A stretch of 64,000 nucleotides of DNA from Pseudarthrobacter sp. MM222 (GCF_947090775.1 NZ_OX352321.1:3782001-3846000), one strand, 5' to 3'; positions 38,691 through 48,249 are shown, numbered from the stretch's first letter. Notes: generated from the letters alone by a model not told the origin. Numbers and translations are program-made.

Positions 38691-40592
38691 TTGAACGCTG
38701 CACCAACCGTCAGACTGCTCCCGGCCGGCAGGCACTTCGCTGTGACGTGGAGCCTGCCGGCAGAATTCGCAGGTCGAACGAACGCCATGTTGCACCGCTC
38801 GCGATCCTTCGCATCGGTAGGCGGAGCTCCGGTCGACATACTTACTTTCGACGACTTCAGGGACTATTCCGTTCTTCGCGGTGTCTTGAACGAGCAGGGC
38901 TTCCTGTCGGAGGGCACGCGCATCCGGAATCTCTGGGAAGACCTTCCAGTTATGGCGGCACTTGCTTGGTCGAGGGCAGACCAGAGCTTGGTTCCTGAAG
39001 GCGACAAGTTTACTTCGTTCTTTCCCTTGTCCTTCCAGACCATTCCGAAACTCGTCGAGCTGGAGGGCCCGCATAAGCGTCTGGCCCGCTACGCGGACGA
39101 CGGAAAGACGCTGTTGCAGATCGATCATTTTCGATCGGACGGCTCGCTCCTCTTGTCGGATCGGCACGATGCGGATCAGTTCGGGGTACCCGGAGGGCGT
39201 TCACTGACGCTCTGTGATTCTGCAGGCGTTCCAATCCAGGACTGGGGATCCGCCTGGGGTTTGTATCGTTCCTGGCTGGACTATGTGGCGGCAGGGCAAC
39301 AAGCGTACTTCGTGGTGGACAACAAGAATACTGCTCGCTTCATGGCCAGTTATCAGCGGAACACGGCCGTTGTGCTTTACCAGGTCCACGAAAGCCATCT
39401 GGAAGACGCCACCGAGGGTTTTGCTTCAGAAATGACCCCGTCTGCCCAAGAAGTTTTCCCGCGGCTGGACGCCTTCGACGGCGTGGTCTTCCTCACCGAG
39501 CAGCAGGCATCTGACGTCCATAAGAGGTATGCGGACGTTGGAAGCACCTACATCATTCCCAACGGAAGGCCCATTGACTCCGCACCGGAGTCCACGGGGA
39601 CGCGGAGTCCGCGGACAGGAATGCATGCAGCGATGCTCAGTCACCGAAAGCGCGTTGACCACTCGGTCCGGGCCATTCACCATGCGAATTCCCTCCTTCC
39701 GGTTCCGGTCGGTCTGAAAGTTTTCGGTGACGGATCCCAGCGCACTCAATTGAAGAAGCTGATCACCGACCTGCACGAAAGCGACAACGTTCAGCTCATG
39801 GGACATGTCACCAACGCTCAGTCCCACTTCAGGGAAGCGTCCTTTTCATTATTGACGAGCACTTCCGAGGCCTTACCCCTGGTTCTGCCGGAAAGCATGG
39901 CAGCGGGGTGCATCCCTATCGTTTACGACCTGCCGTACGGCCCCGCGTCCGTCATCACTGATGGAGTTGACGGCTTCCTGGTGGAGTACGGCAACGTCGA
40001 GGCGCTCGGCAAGTGCATCGCCGCTTTCGTCGAGCTGCCGCCGGCCCGGCAGGAAGAGATGCGCACTGCCGCCCGACGAAGGGCGGCAGACTTCTCCGAT
40101 AGCAAAATCGTGCGGCTCTGGGTGGAGGCGATGAAGGATGCGGCCGAGCGCAAGCGGGCCGAGAAAACGGATTACACCGTCGAGATTGAAGACTCATCGT
40201 GTTTCTACGAGTCCGGCGGAGAGCTGGAGGTCGGGGCCACGTTGAAGCTGCGGCTGCAGGAGTGGACGGGCCAGGAGGATATCCCGCAGTTTTATTGCAC
40301 GCTGCGGATCAGGCCTGCTGAAGCGTTCTTCCGTGCTGCAGCCCGGAGCGTTACCAAGGATTCAGCCGGTACGTATTCCGTCGGATTCGCCTTCGATCCA
40401 GAGATTCTTGCCGCGATAGGACGTCGCAAAGTGGACGTGTACCTGGGAACCCGGCTGGGCGGGGCGACCGACGTGACTCGGATGCCATTTGCGGACAAGA
40501 AGGCTATTCCGGGCCCGTACGCCACGGCACACGGCAACATGAGCATCAACTTTCGAGACCTGATGCGAAAGCGCCCACAGATACGAGTCTGA
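38691..40592 (+). CDS. Family 4-type glycosyltransferase with C-terminal beta domain
   Basis: The 633-residue protein has a GT-B fold. The N-terminal half (about 1-300) resembles poly(glycerol- or ribitol-phosphate) glycosyltransferases (RTNAMLHRSRSFASVGGAP, VVLYQVHESHLED). The C-terminal nucleotide-sugar domain has VDHSVRAIHHAN, GHVTNAQSHFREASFSLLTS and the acceptor/donor motif SEALPLVLPESMAAGCIPIVYD (EX7E). Residues 510-633 form an extra beta-rich tail. It probably decorates a wall polymer or cell-surface glycan. The start is TTG at 38691, with GAAGG 9 nt upstream; the same frame runs open far upstream through the cytochrome gene, but that part is not coding. Confidence 0.82.
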   Translation: MNAAPTVRLLPAGRHFAVTWSLPAEFAGRTNAMLHRSRSFASVGGAPVDILTFDDFRDYSVLRGVLNEQGFLSEGTRIRNLWEDLPVMAALAWSRADQSLVPEGDKFTSFFPLSFQTIPKLVELEGPHKRLARYADDGKTLLQIDHFRSDGSLLLSDRHDADQFGVPGGRSLTLCDSAGVPIQDWGSAWGLYRSWLDYVAAGQQAYFVVDNKNTARFMASYQRNTAVVLYQVHESHLEDATEGFASEMTPSAQEVFPRLDAFDGVVFLTEQQASDVHKRYADVGSTYIIPNGRPIDSAPESTGTRSPRTGMHAAMLSHRKRVDHSVRAIHHANSLLPVPVGLKVFGDGSQRTQLKKLITDLHESDNVQLMGHVTNAQSHFREASFSLLTSTSEALPLVLPESMAAGCIPIVYDLPYGPASVITDGVDGFLVEYGNVEALGKCIAAFVELPPARQEEMRTAARRRAADFSDSKIVRLWVEAMKDAAERKRAEKTDYTVEIEDSSCFYESGGELEVGATLKLRLQEWTGQEDIPQFYCTLRIRPAEAFFRAAARSVTKDSAGTYSVGFAFDPEILAAIGRRKVDVYLGTRLGGATDVTRMPFADKKAIPGPYATAHGNMSINFRDLMRKRPQIRV

Positions 40593-40667
40593 TAGGTCGG
40601 CGGCTAACAACGAAAGCCCCGTGTCCGGAACCTTTCCTCGGACGGAAAGCCGCCGCATGATAGGCGC

Positions 40668-42032
40668 ATGACCCAACTCGCATCAGCCGACGAATCCGCT
40701 GTTGCCAAGGCTCAGCGCGAGCTTGAAGCGGCCGGCGTCCGCACCGTGATCGGCACGGTGGTGAACGCGTCGGGCATCACGCTGGCCAAGAGCGTTCCGT
40801 TGGCGCGGCTCAAAGCCTTCCACCATTCCGGAATGGGCGCCGCCCCCGTCTGGCATGTTTTCACCATCGACGGCGGGATAGCGTTCACGGACAGCATCAC
40901 CACCGTTGGCGATATGCGCCTCAAGATCGAAATCGCAGGACTCCGTGTCCTGCAGGGTGGCCGGGCATGGGCACCAGGCAACCTTTTCGAACAAGACGGA
41001 ACCGCGTCTCCGGCCTGCGCCCGCGGCCTTCTGGCCGATGTCGGAGGCAGCCTCGACGAGGCCGGATACCAGGCACTCGTTGGCCACGAACTTGAATTCT
41101 TCCTCGTCGCCCCCGACGGGTCAGCGCTGGAGACCGCACCCTGGGTTCCGTACGGGGCAACCGGCCTTCTGGACCGATCGGAATTCCTCGATGATCTGCT
41201 GTCAGCGCTGAACCATGCCGGCATTCCGGTGGAGCAGATCCACGCCGAGTACGGCAGAAACCAGTTCGAGTTTTCCCTTCCCCCTGCTTCGCCGGTTCAG
41301 GCCGCGGACAGCGTGGTCCTTGCCAAGATCATCGTCGGCATCGCCGCCCGGGCCCACGGTATGCAGGCCTCGTTCTCCCCGTTGCCCTTTCCCGGCACCG
41401 TCGGAAACGGTGCCCACCAGCACTTTTCGCTGCACAAGAACGGCGTGCCGCTGTTCTCCGGCGGCAGCGGACCGCACGGCATCCGTCCCGAGGGCGGCGC
41501 TGCCATTGGCGGCATCATCGCAGGCCTCCCGGATATCCAGGGTTTCCTCACGGGATCAGTCTTGTCGGGAAGCCGCCTGGCACCCGGCACGTGGTCGGGC
41601 GCCTACCTATGCTGGGGCCTGGAAAACCGGGAGGCCTCCGTGCGCTTTCTGAGCGAGGGCCAAAGCAATCCGCACGGAGCCAACGTCGAGGTGAAAATCG
41701 TGGACCCGTCGGCCAACGTGTACCTGGCCTCCGCAGCCATCCTTGCGCTCGCCCTTGACGGCATCCGCGGCCGGCGCACGCTTCCGGCGGAGATCCCGGG
41801 TGATCCCGGACGGCTGTCGGAAGGCGAGCGGGACCGGGCCAACGTCCTGCTGCTCTCGGACTCCCCCGCCGCCATCATCGACACGCTGGACACGTCACGC
41901 CTTGCGCGCGGGCTTCTCGGGGACGCCATCGTCGATGCCACGGTGGCCGTCCGACGTTACGAGCAGCGGATCTCCGTGGACCTCTCTCCGGACGAGCTTG
42001 CTGAACGCTTTCGACTTGCCTGGTCGATCTGA
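40668..42032 (+). CDS. Glutamine synthetase-like ligase (FluG C-terminal type)
   Basis: The 454-residue protein has the GS beta-grasp and catalytic domains, with metal-binding motifs GHELEFFL, EYGRNQFEFSLPP, GNGAHQHFSLHKNG and ENREASVRF. It belongs to the GlnA-like group that gamma-glutamylates amines or other amino compounds rather than the housekeeping GlnA type. Its stop codon overlaps the start of an amidohydrolase gene by one base (TGATG), so the two proteins are made together, mirroring the fungal FluG fusion. The substrate is unknown. Confidence 0.88.
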   Translation: MTQLASADESAVAKAQRELEAAGVRTVIGTVVNASGITLAKSVPLARLKAFHHSGMGAAPVWHVFTIDGGIAFTDSITTVGDMRLKIEIAGLRVLQGGRAWAPGNLFEQDGTASPACARGLLADVGGSLDEAGYQALVGHELEFFLVAPDGSALETAPWVPYGATGLLDRSEFLDDLLSALNHAGIPVEQIHAEYGRNQFEFSLPPASPVQAADSVVLAKIIVGIAARAHGMQASFSPLPFPGTVGNGAHQHFSLHKNGVPLFSGGSGPHGIRPEGGAAIGGIIAGLPDIQGFLTGSVLSGSRLAPGTWSGAYLCWGLENREASVRFLSEGQSNPHGANVEVKIVDPSANVYLASAAILALALDGIRGRRTLPAEIPGDPGRLSEGERDRANVLLLSDSPAAIIDTLDTSRLARGLLGDAIVDATVAVRRYEQRISVDLSPDELAERFRLAWSI

Positions 42033-43174
42033 TGGCGGGCGGTTCTTTCCCGGACTTCGTCGAACAAGTCAGCCTCATTGATCACCACGTGCATGGCGCG
42101 TTTCATGCTGACGGTGATGAGGCACGCTTTCAGAACTCGCTCAACGAAGGAAACACCGAACCGCTGGCCCACCCCGGGGACGCCTACAACACCCAAATCG
42201 GGCTCGCCATCCGGCGCTGGTGCAGCGGCATTCTTGATCTGCCACGGCACGCCTCGCCAGCGGACTACTGGAGCCGGCGCTCCGAGCTTGGAGAACTCGA
42301 GGTGTGCCGGCGCATGACCCGAGCTGCCGGCGTGAGTGACTGGCTGATCGATACGGGACTGGATGCACCTGATCACCTCGGCATGGCCGGCACGGCTGAC
42401 GTTTCCGGTGGGCGAACCCACGAGATCGTTCGGCTGGAACGGGTCGCCGAGTCGCTGATCCAGGGGATCGCCAACCCGGCGGACTACGTCGACGAGTTCG
42501 GTCAACGGCTTCACCAGCTCACCCGCAGCGCCGTGGGCGTCAAGACCGTCCTCGCCTACCGTGCGGGATTCGACCAGAATCTCAGCCGACCGACACCGGC
42601 CGCGGTCACTGAAGCAGCCCGCCGCTGCCAGGAGAACCTCCGCGCCGGCGCCGACGCGAGGCTCACCGACGTGACGCTAGTTGCCCACGGGATTTACACG
42701 GCCGTCTCGATGAAGCTGCCGCTGCAGTTCCATGTTGGATTCGGTGACCGCGACCTGGACCTCCACAAGACCAATCCCCTGTACCTCCTGGATTTCCTGC
42801 GGACCCCCGAAGTCCGGGACACACCCATCATGCTGCTGCACTGCTATCCGTTCGAGCGCGAAGCCGGCTATCTGGCCCACGCCTTTGAAAACGTGTACAT
42901 CGATGTGGGCCTTGCCGTGAACTTCACCGGCTTACGGAGCCGGGATCTGGTGGCCCGCTCGTTCGAACTGGCTCCCTTCACGAAAATTCTTTACTCCTCC
43001 GACGCGTTCGGCCCGGCCGAACTTCACTACCTCGGCGCGAGACTGTGGCGCCACGCAATCACCACGGTAGTGGGCGGTTGGATCGACGACGACGACTGTT
43101 CCGAGGCGGACGCCCGCAAGATCGTGCAACTCGTCGCCCACGACAACGCCCGCCGAGTGTACGCGCTCCCCTGA
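42032..43174 (+). CDS. Amidohydrolase-2 family metal-dependent hydrolase (FluG N-terminal type)
   Basis: The 380-residue TIM-barrel hydrolase shows SLIDHHVHGAF (first metal His pair), LPLQFHVGFGDRD, PIMLLHCYPFEREAGYLA, NVYIDVGLAVNFTG and KILYSSDAFGPAELH (final Asp). It should hydrolyse or decarboxylate a small amide or acid, plausibly the gamma-glutamyl product or precursor of the overlapping GS-like ligase. It starts within the stop codon of that gene. After it come about 215 bp without a supported gene. Confidence 0.88.
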   Translation: MAGGSFPDFVEQVSLIDHHVHGAFHADGDEARFQNSLNEGNTEPLAHPGDAYNTQIGLAIRRWCSGILDLPRHASPADYWSRRSELGELEVCRRMTRAAGVSDWLIDTGLDAPDHLGMAGTADVSGGRTHEIVRLERVAESLIQGIANPADYVDEFGQRLHQLTRSAVGVKTVLAYRAGFDQNLSRPTPAAVTEAARRCQENLRAGADARLTDVTLVAHGIYTAVSMKLPLQFHVGFGDRDLDLHKTNPLYLLDFLRTPEVRDTPIMLLHCYPFEREAGYLAHAFENVYIDVGLAVNFTGLRSRDLVARSFELAPFTKILYSSDAFGPAELHYLGARLWRHAITTVVGGWIDDDDCSEADARKIVQLVAHDNARRVYALP

Positions 43175-43389
43175 GCGCCGACCCGAGATCCCGAACGAGC
43201 AGAAGACATCATGCTTATCGATTCGATCGCTCCAATGTGTCTGGCAACTAACGGTGACTACGCCGATTCAGTCAAGGGCTTTGGACACATAGTTAGGGGA
43301 ATCGCCGGCCGCGGACGAACCCACACCATTCCGCGGAACCATGGGTCCCGTAACGGGACTGCCTCGAGACGCGCCGGAGAAGAACTTCA
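43175..43389. other. Gene-free gap between amidohydrolase and fructokinase remnant
   Basis: A short frame opens at 43211 (MLIDSIAPMCLATNGDYADS) but loses coding character after about 35 codons and has no family match I recognise. A small hairpin, GTCCCG-TAA-CGGGAC, lies at 43345-43359. Confidence 0.4.
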
Positions 43390-43633
43390 TCACAGACCGG
43401 ATGTGCGTGGCCTCGGTTCAAGAAAGGTCGCCAGGGATCCGGTGTGCAGGACTTTGGGAATGAAGGTGGGGCTCACCCTGCGGTAGCGTCCACTGCCTTC
43501 GGCCCTCTGGTCCGCGCCCAGCACCCCGCCGGCGAAGTCCACAGGTCCGGCTGTGGTGATGATGTCGAATCAGGGATTCCCCGACCACGACGACATCCGG
43601 GTTGGGGCGCTGGGAGCCTGACGGGGTGGTCAC
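43390..43633 (-). pseudogene. Decayed PfkB fructokinase gene
   Basis: The frame opens with a GTG at 43633, preceded by AGGA, and encodes MTTPSGSQRPNPDVVVVGESLI, the PfkB N-terminus. It then shifts frame (near 43565) and continues DIITTAGPVDFAGG. About 100 residues are missing before KVLHTGSLATFLEP, which belongs to the middle of the kinase; the remainder, with the catalytic GAGD loop, is absent and a stop follows at 43390. The start lies 2 bp after the GH32 stop, so an intact operon once ended in fructokinase. The complete homologue at 11408 may cover for it. Confidence 0.85.
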
Positions 43634-43635
43634 GG

Positions 43636-44982
43636 CTATCCTGACAATACGGCCTGACGTGTAGTTCCCATGCTATTCACGATCGGCTTCGAAACCCTGT
43701 TGAGCAGGGGCGTGGAGGCGGTGTTGGCCACCGTCAGCTTCACTGGCGAGTCCACGATGGGCAGTGGGACTGCCATGATGCCCTGATGGCCGGAGAGTTC
43801 CAACACCCCGGCGTCGATGATGGCCCGCAGCTCGGAGCCCTCTTCGGCTGGCAGGAACGCGTCGGCGAACTCGGCGTTCCCGGCCGCGGTGACCCGGATT
43901 CCGTCCCCGTCGTGCCGGAGGGTGGCCAGTGGCCCGTCCAGAGTGGCGAGGTAGAGGGCCATCCCGGAGGTGACGGCGCACCGGAGGTCCGCACCGTCGT
44001 CGAGCACTGTCTCGAAAACCGCAGCGCTGACCTGCTCCATAGAGCTGGGCCGGGAATACGCCGCGAGGTCGGCATGGGGGGTAGCCACCAGAGTGTCACC
44101 ATCGAGGGTGAGCGTGTGCGGGATGCTGAGCGCGCTGGCCCACTGCCCTTCCGGGCTGATGACGCCTCTGACCCAGAAGATCAGCGACAGCGCACCGTCC
44201 CTGTCCCGGAAGAAGGAGGGGGCGTAGTAGCTCTTGCCGTAGCTGAGCTGGCCCCAGGAGCGGGCGGTGAACTGACCGTCGGCATAGCTGCCCACACCGT
44301 AGGCCACGTAGTGCAGCACGTCGTCTTCCCAGATGGAGGTGACCAGGACGTGGGAACCGTCGAGCTCGAACAGCTGCGGGCATTCCCACATGGTGCCGGT
44401 CCAGACGGGCTCCGTTTCCGTGCCGGAGCGCTGCGCGGCAATTCCGTCCAGGGTCCACTGCGACAGGTCCGGGGAGCTGTACGAAACCGCGGCGGCGGTG
44501 CCGCCCTCCAGCCCGGCGCCCACAAACATCCGCCACTGCCCGCCGTCGCGGAAAACGAACGGGTCCCGGTACGCCACAACGCCCAGGCCCGGCGCGGTCA
44601 TCAGCTTGCTGCCCTTGGTCCACTTATCCCAGGAGGCGTCCTCCGGGGTGGCGGTGCGGACGGTGCCGATGCCGATGTCCGGTTCGGTGACCGAGGTGTA
44701 GAACATGGTGGCGGCACCGTCGGGGCTGGTGACGATGGAACCCGACCAGACGCCGTCGTCACCTTCACCGGGCGCGACGGCGACGTCCTGTTCCGTCCAG
44801 GCAATCATGTCTGGGGACGTGGCGTGTCCCCAGTGGCAGTTGGACGCCCACGTGGTGCGGCCAGGAACGTACTGGTAGAAGAGGTGGTATTGGCCGTCCT
44901 TCCAGGTCACGCCGAGGGGATCGTTGATCCAACCCTCAGTGGCTGTGAAGTGGAAGGCGGGGCGGGGTTCCTGCGCGTTCAT
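43636..44982 (-). CDS. Cytoplasmic GH32 beta-fructofuranosidase
   Basis: The 448-residue enzyme has no signal peptide. Catalytic motifs are WINDPLG (nucleophile Asp), YRDPFVF and MWECPQLF (acid/base Glu), followed by the C-terminal beta-sandwich. It should release fructose from imported short fructosides, sucrose or inulobiose. The ATG at 44982 is preceded by AGAAGGA; an open frame to 45099 overlaps the GH172 gene and lacks similarity. It lies 31 bp after the GH172 gene in the same operon as an ABC importer. A decayed fructokinase follows it. Confidence 0.92.
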   Translation of the reverse strand: MNAQEPRPAFHFTATEGWINDPLGVTWKDGQYHLFYQYVPGRTTWASNCHWGHATSPDMIAWTEQDVAVAPGEGDDGVWSGSIVTSPDGAATMFYTSVTEPDIGIGTVRTATPEDASWDKWTKGSKLMTAPGLGVVAYRDPFVFRDGGQWRMFVGAGLEGGTAAAVSYSSPDLSQWTLDGIAAQRSGTETEPVWTGTMWECPQLFELDGSHVLVTSIWEDDVLHYVAYGVGSYADGQFTARSWGQLSYGKSYYAPSFFRDRDGALSLIFWVRGVISPEGQWASALSIPHTLTLDGDTLVATPHADLAAYSRPSSMEQVSAAVFETVLDDGADLRCAVTSGMALYLATLDGPLATLRHDGDGIRVTAAGNAEFADAFLPAEEGSELRAIIDAGVLELSGHQGIMAVPLPIVDSPVKLTVANTASTPLLNRVSKPIVNSMGTTRQAVLSG

Positions 44983-45013
44983 GCTGATCCTTCTGTGCTG
45001 TCTGCTGGTGGAA

Positions 45014-46378
45014 TTACTGGACCGGGACGCTGCTTGCGGCCAGGAACCGTTGACGGATTTCCCGTGCCTGCTCGGCGTTGGCCTTCTCCCAATGGTCAAT
45101 TTCTGCCCTGCGTTCGTTCCGGACGGCGTCGCGGGCTTCGGTGAACCGCTGCATTCGTTCGGCGGAGGCGTCCCGCGCCGCCTGCTGGGCCGGTGTCAGT
45201 TCCGGCAGGGGCAGTTCTTCCACCTGGTCGCGGGGGCGCAGCGGCAAGCGCTCTTCCACGGCGTCGATGTCCAGCACTGGGGAGGGGAGGGTCTGGTACC
45301 AGTAGGCGGTGGAGGACCAGTCATCGGAGAGGTGGTTGGCGTGGCCGTGTTCAAAGGTGACCTTGATGCGCTTCTGGAACCTGATGGGGTCGGTCATGTG
45401 GAAGCGGTAGCTGTGGTGGAATCCCGGCACGTTTTCTTCGTGGACCATGGTGCCGTTCATGAGGAAGGCGTTGTGCTGCATGCCCCAGGCGTGGCCGAAG
45501 TAGTCCTCCATGCCGGTGCCGTGGAGGCTGGGAGGCCAGGTGTCGTCGTCGATGAAAATCATGTCGTCGCCTTCGCCCCACCAGGACCCTTGGAAGTGGC
45601 GGACGGCCAGGTTGCAGCCCACATAGTGGCCCTGGCCTTCCGTTTCCAGGACCACGTAGTTGTCCTCGCCCGTTAGGTTGGGGATCGCCACCTCAATGCT
45701 GTTGGTTTGAAGGTCCGGGCCCCAGCCCGCGTTCGGCTTCTGCCGACGCCAATGAGCGTGGAAGTAGGCGGTGTCCTCCTCAAGAGGCTCAGTGTAGAGC
45801 TCGTAGTCAATGTAGAAGTACTGCAGGTAGGGAATGTCGTTCTGGTTTTCGACGACGATCCTGGCGCGGGAGTTGAAGGGCATCTCAAAGTAGCTGTTGA
45901 ACGCCGCGCTGCCGCCGAAGGTGTTCAATTCCCCCTCCTTGGCTGAGACCGAAAGCGGCAGCGAATCGTAGGAGCCGGACAGGGAATTCATGAGGCCAAA
46001 GAAGTCGCCCAATGGTGCAACGACGCTGGGGGTCTCCTGGTCGTCCCAGTACATCTTGAGGACGATCTTGCGGTAGTAGTCCGGGTCCACCACTTCCCAG
46101 CTGACTCCGAGGGCGTTGTGGATTTCGAGCATCGGCACGCCCACCAGTTCGGGGGAGATCTGGCCAGGGCCCGGCTGAATCCGGCAGGACTGGGTCATCC
46201 AAATGTGTGTAATGGAACCTGGGCCCTCGATGTCCGCCAGGACCCGTTCCTCGCCGGGCATGACGATCCAGTTGTCGCGGTTTCGGCCAGTCTGGTCCCA
46301 GCTGGAGGCGCGGGCCGTGCGGGCGGTGGAGAGCTTGGTCAGGCTCGAGAGCAGGCCTGAGCGCGGCGATGTTGCCAT
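45014..46378 (-). CDS. GH172 (DUF2961) enzyme, putative alpha-fructofuranosidase/difructose dianhydride hydrolase
   Basis: The 454-residue protein is a DUF2961 member: GPGSITHIWMTQ, FFGLMNSLSGSYDSLPLSVS, MPFNSRARIVVENQ, the conserved HGTGMEDYFGHAW with its candidate catalytic Glu, and FHHSYRFHMTDPI with LTVTF-like strands. Characterised GH172 enzymes split or form difructose dianhydride I (Bifidobacterium dentium) or act as alpha-arabinofuranosidases. Because the next gene is a GH32 and the operon has a sugar importer and LacI regulators, I infer a fructose-dianhydride or alpha-fructoside substrate. There is no signal peptide, so it acts inside the cell. Confidence 0.88.
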   Translation of the reverse strand: MATSPRSGLLSSLTKLSTARTARASSWDQTGRNRDNWIVMPGEERVLADIEGPGSITHIWMTQSCRIQPGPGQISPELVGVPMLEIHNALGVSWEVVDPDYYRKIVLKMYWDDQETPSVVAPLGDFFGLMNSLSGSYDSLPLSVSAKEGELNTFGGSAAFNSYFEMPFNSRARIVVENQNDIPYLQYFYIDYELYTEPLEEDTAYFHAHWRRQKPNAGWGPDLQTNSIEVAIPNLTGEDNYVVLETEGQGHYVGCNLAVRHFQGSWWGEGDDMIFIDDDTWPPSLHGTGMEDYFGHAWGMQHNAFLMNGTMVHEENVPGFHHSYRFHMTDPIRFQKRIKVTFEHGHANHLSDDWSSTAYWYQTLPSPVLDIDAVEERLPLRPRDQVEELPLPELTPAQQAARDASAERMQRFTEARDAVRNERRAEIDHWEKANAEQAREIRQRFLAASSVPVQ

Positions 46379-46409
46379 GGTGGTTGTACCTTTCAGAAAG
46401 AGTTGTTGT

Positions 46410-47300
46410 TTAGCCCTTGACGGCTGATTGGGTGAGGCTGGCGATGATCCACCGCTGGGCCACCAGGAAGACGATGAGGGCCGGTGCGATGGCGATGGTG
46501 GTGGCTGCCATGACCTGGGCCACGTTGCCGGCGCCGTACGGGCCGAGCATCAGGACCAGGCCCAGCGGCAGGGTGGCGGTGTCTGTGCTGTTCAGGAAGA
46601 TCGAGGGGGCGAAGTAGGCGTTCCAGCTGCCCAGGAACGTGATTACACCCAGGGTGCTCACGGCGTTCTTGGCCAGCGGCAGCGCGATCAGGCGGTAGGT
46701 CTGCCAGGCGGTGGCCCCGTCCATGCGGGCCGCGTCGATGATTTCCTGCGGCAATCCCAGGAAGAACTGCCGCAGCAGGAAAACGCCCAGTGCACCGGTG
46801 ATACCTGGCAGGATCAGGCTTAGCGGGTTGTCCAGCAGGCCGAAGGTCCGCATCAGCAGGAACAGCGGAATGATGGTCACCTGGGCCGGCACCATCAGCG
46901 AGGACAGCAATCCCACGAAGATGAGGTTGCGGCCGGGGAATTCCAGCTTGGCGAACGCGTAGCCGGCCATGGGCGCCGTAATGATCATGCCGATGCTGAC
47001 GGCGATGGCGATGACCGCGCTGTTGAACATGTTCGTTAGGATCGGCACGGGTCCGCTGACCGCTGCCGCGTAGTTGGACCAGTCCCATTCGGTGGGCAAC
47101 CACTGCGGCGGCAGATCGTACGCCTGGCCGGCGTCCCGGAGCGAAGTGGTGAACATCCACAGGAACGGGGCGATCATGCCGACGGCGCCCAGAACCAGCA
47201 GCGCCACCGAAATGATCTTCCCGACACCGGGGCGGGGCCTGCTGCGGCGCGCGGCGCTGCGCTGCTGCGGGGTGCTGATGACAGCGTTCGTGTTATTCAT
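46410..47300 (-). CDS. Carbohydrate ABC transporter permease (CUT1, MsmG/MalG-like)
   Basis: The 296-residue protein has six transmembrane segments and the EAA loop EIIDAARMDGATAWQTYRLIALPLAK. It overlaps the preceding MalF-like permease gene by 8 bp. It is part of the importer of the GH172/GH32 operon; no ATPase gene is present, so a shared ATPase is expected. Confidence 0.93.
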   Translation of the reverse strand: MNNTNAVISTPQQRSAARRSRPRPGVGKIISVALLVLGAVGMIAPFLWMFTTSLRDAGQAYDLPPQWLPTEWDWSNYAAAVSGPVPILTNMFNSAVIAIAVSIGMIITAPMAGYAFAKLEFPGRNLIFVGLLSSLMVPAQVTIIPLFLLMRTFGLLDNPLSLILPGITGALGVFLLRQFFLGLPQEIIDAARMDGATAWQTYRLIALPLAKNAVSTLGVITFLGSWNAYFAPSIFLNSTDTATLPLGLVLMLGPYGAGNVAQVMAATTIAIAPALIVFLVAQRWIIASLTQSAVKG

Positions 47301-48249
47301 TGTTCACCCACGACTTCCTGAGGCGGAACTGCACCAGCGTCACCAGCATGATGATGAGGAACAGTGTGACCGCGATGGCTGAGGCGTAGCCCATATCGAA
47401 CTTGTTGAAGGCAACTTCGGCGATGTACATCACCACGCTGCGGCTGGCATCGCCCGGGCCGCCCCTGGTGAGCACAATGATGGACTCGTAAATCTGGAAC
47501 GCGCCGATGATGGTGATAGTGATGTTGAAGAAAGTTGCCTGGCTGATCATCGGAAGGACTATGCGGCGGAAGACCTGCCATTCGTTGGCTCCGTCCATGC
47601 GGGCAGCCTCCACCATGTCCTTGGGCACTTCCTGCAGGGCTGCAACGAAGATCAGCATGGCGAACCCCACGTTCCGCCATGTGTCGACGATGATCACCGA
47701 CACTTTGGAGAACTCGGAGCTGTTGAGCCAGTCAATCCGTTCCCCACCCAGCGCGGTGATGTAGTAATTCAGGATGCCCGTGTCCTTCTGAAAGAGCGCC
47801 TGCCAGATGATGGACACGTACACCAGGGCCACCAGGTACGGGAAGAAGTACGCGGAGCGGAACACGTAGGTCAAGACCTTGGGGAGCCGCTGGTTAATCA
47901 GCACGGCGAACAGGAGCGCAAAGCCGTTGATGAGGATGACGGCCGCCCCAACGTACAGGACGGTGTTGCCGTAAGTGGTGGCCAACCGTTCGTCCCGGAA
48001 CATGCGGGCGTAGTTATCGAACCCCACGAATTTGGGGGCTGTCAGGATGTTGTACTTGGTCAGGCTCAAGTAGATCGCGGCGACCAGCGGGCCGAGGACG
48101 AAAACCAGGAAGCCGAGAATGGTGGGGGCGGTGAAGAGGTACCCGGTGAGGGCTTCCCGCCGACGGGTGACGGTGAGCCGGCCGGGGCGGCCCCCGCGCC
48201 CCGACGGGGGCGCGGGCGGCAGCTGGGTTTTGGGGGCTGTCAGGGTCAC
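47293..48249 (-). CDS. Carbohydrate ABC transporter permease (CUT1, MsmF/MalF-like)
   Basis: The 318-residue protein has an Arg/Pro-rich N-terminus (about 30 residues), six transmembrane segments and the loop KDMVEAARMDGANEWQVFRRIVLP. Its GTG start overlaps the binding-protein stop (GTGA). It partners with the permease whose gene overlaps its 3' end. Confidence 0.93.
   Translation of the reverse strand: MTLTAPKTQLPPAPPSGRGGRPGRLTVTRRREALTGYLFTAPTILGFLVFVLGPLVAAIYLSLTKYNILTAPKFVGFDNYARMFRDERLATTYGNTVLYVGAAVILINGFALLFAVLINQRLPKVLTYVFRSAYFFPYLVALVYVSIIWQALFQKDTGILNYYITALGGERIDWLNSSEFSKVSVIIVDTWRNVGFAMLIFVAALQEVPKDMVEAARMDGANEWQVFRRIVLPMISQATFFNITITIIGAFQIYESIIVLTRGGPGDASRSVVMYIAEVAFNKFDMGYASAIAVTLFLIIMLVTLVQFRLRKSWVNNE

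Noticed and set aside
43211..43486. 91-codon frame after the amidohydrolase
   Set aside because: The first 35 residues look mildly coding, but the frame runs antisense into the fructokinase remnant and matches nothing recognisable.
43786..45144. 452-codon frame opposite the GH32 gene at 43636
   Set aside because: Shadow frame; GH32 motifs on the minus strand are complete.
45014..46378. Reading the DUF2961 protein as an arabinofuranosidase for the arabinan locus
   Set aside because: Possible for GH172, but this gene is 20 kb from the arabinan operon and shares an operon with GH32 and fructoside-type LacI regulators, so a fructoside role is preferred.
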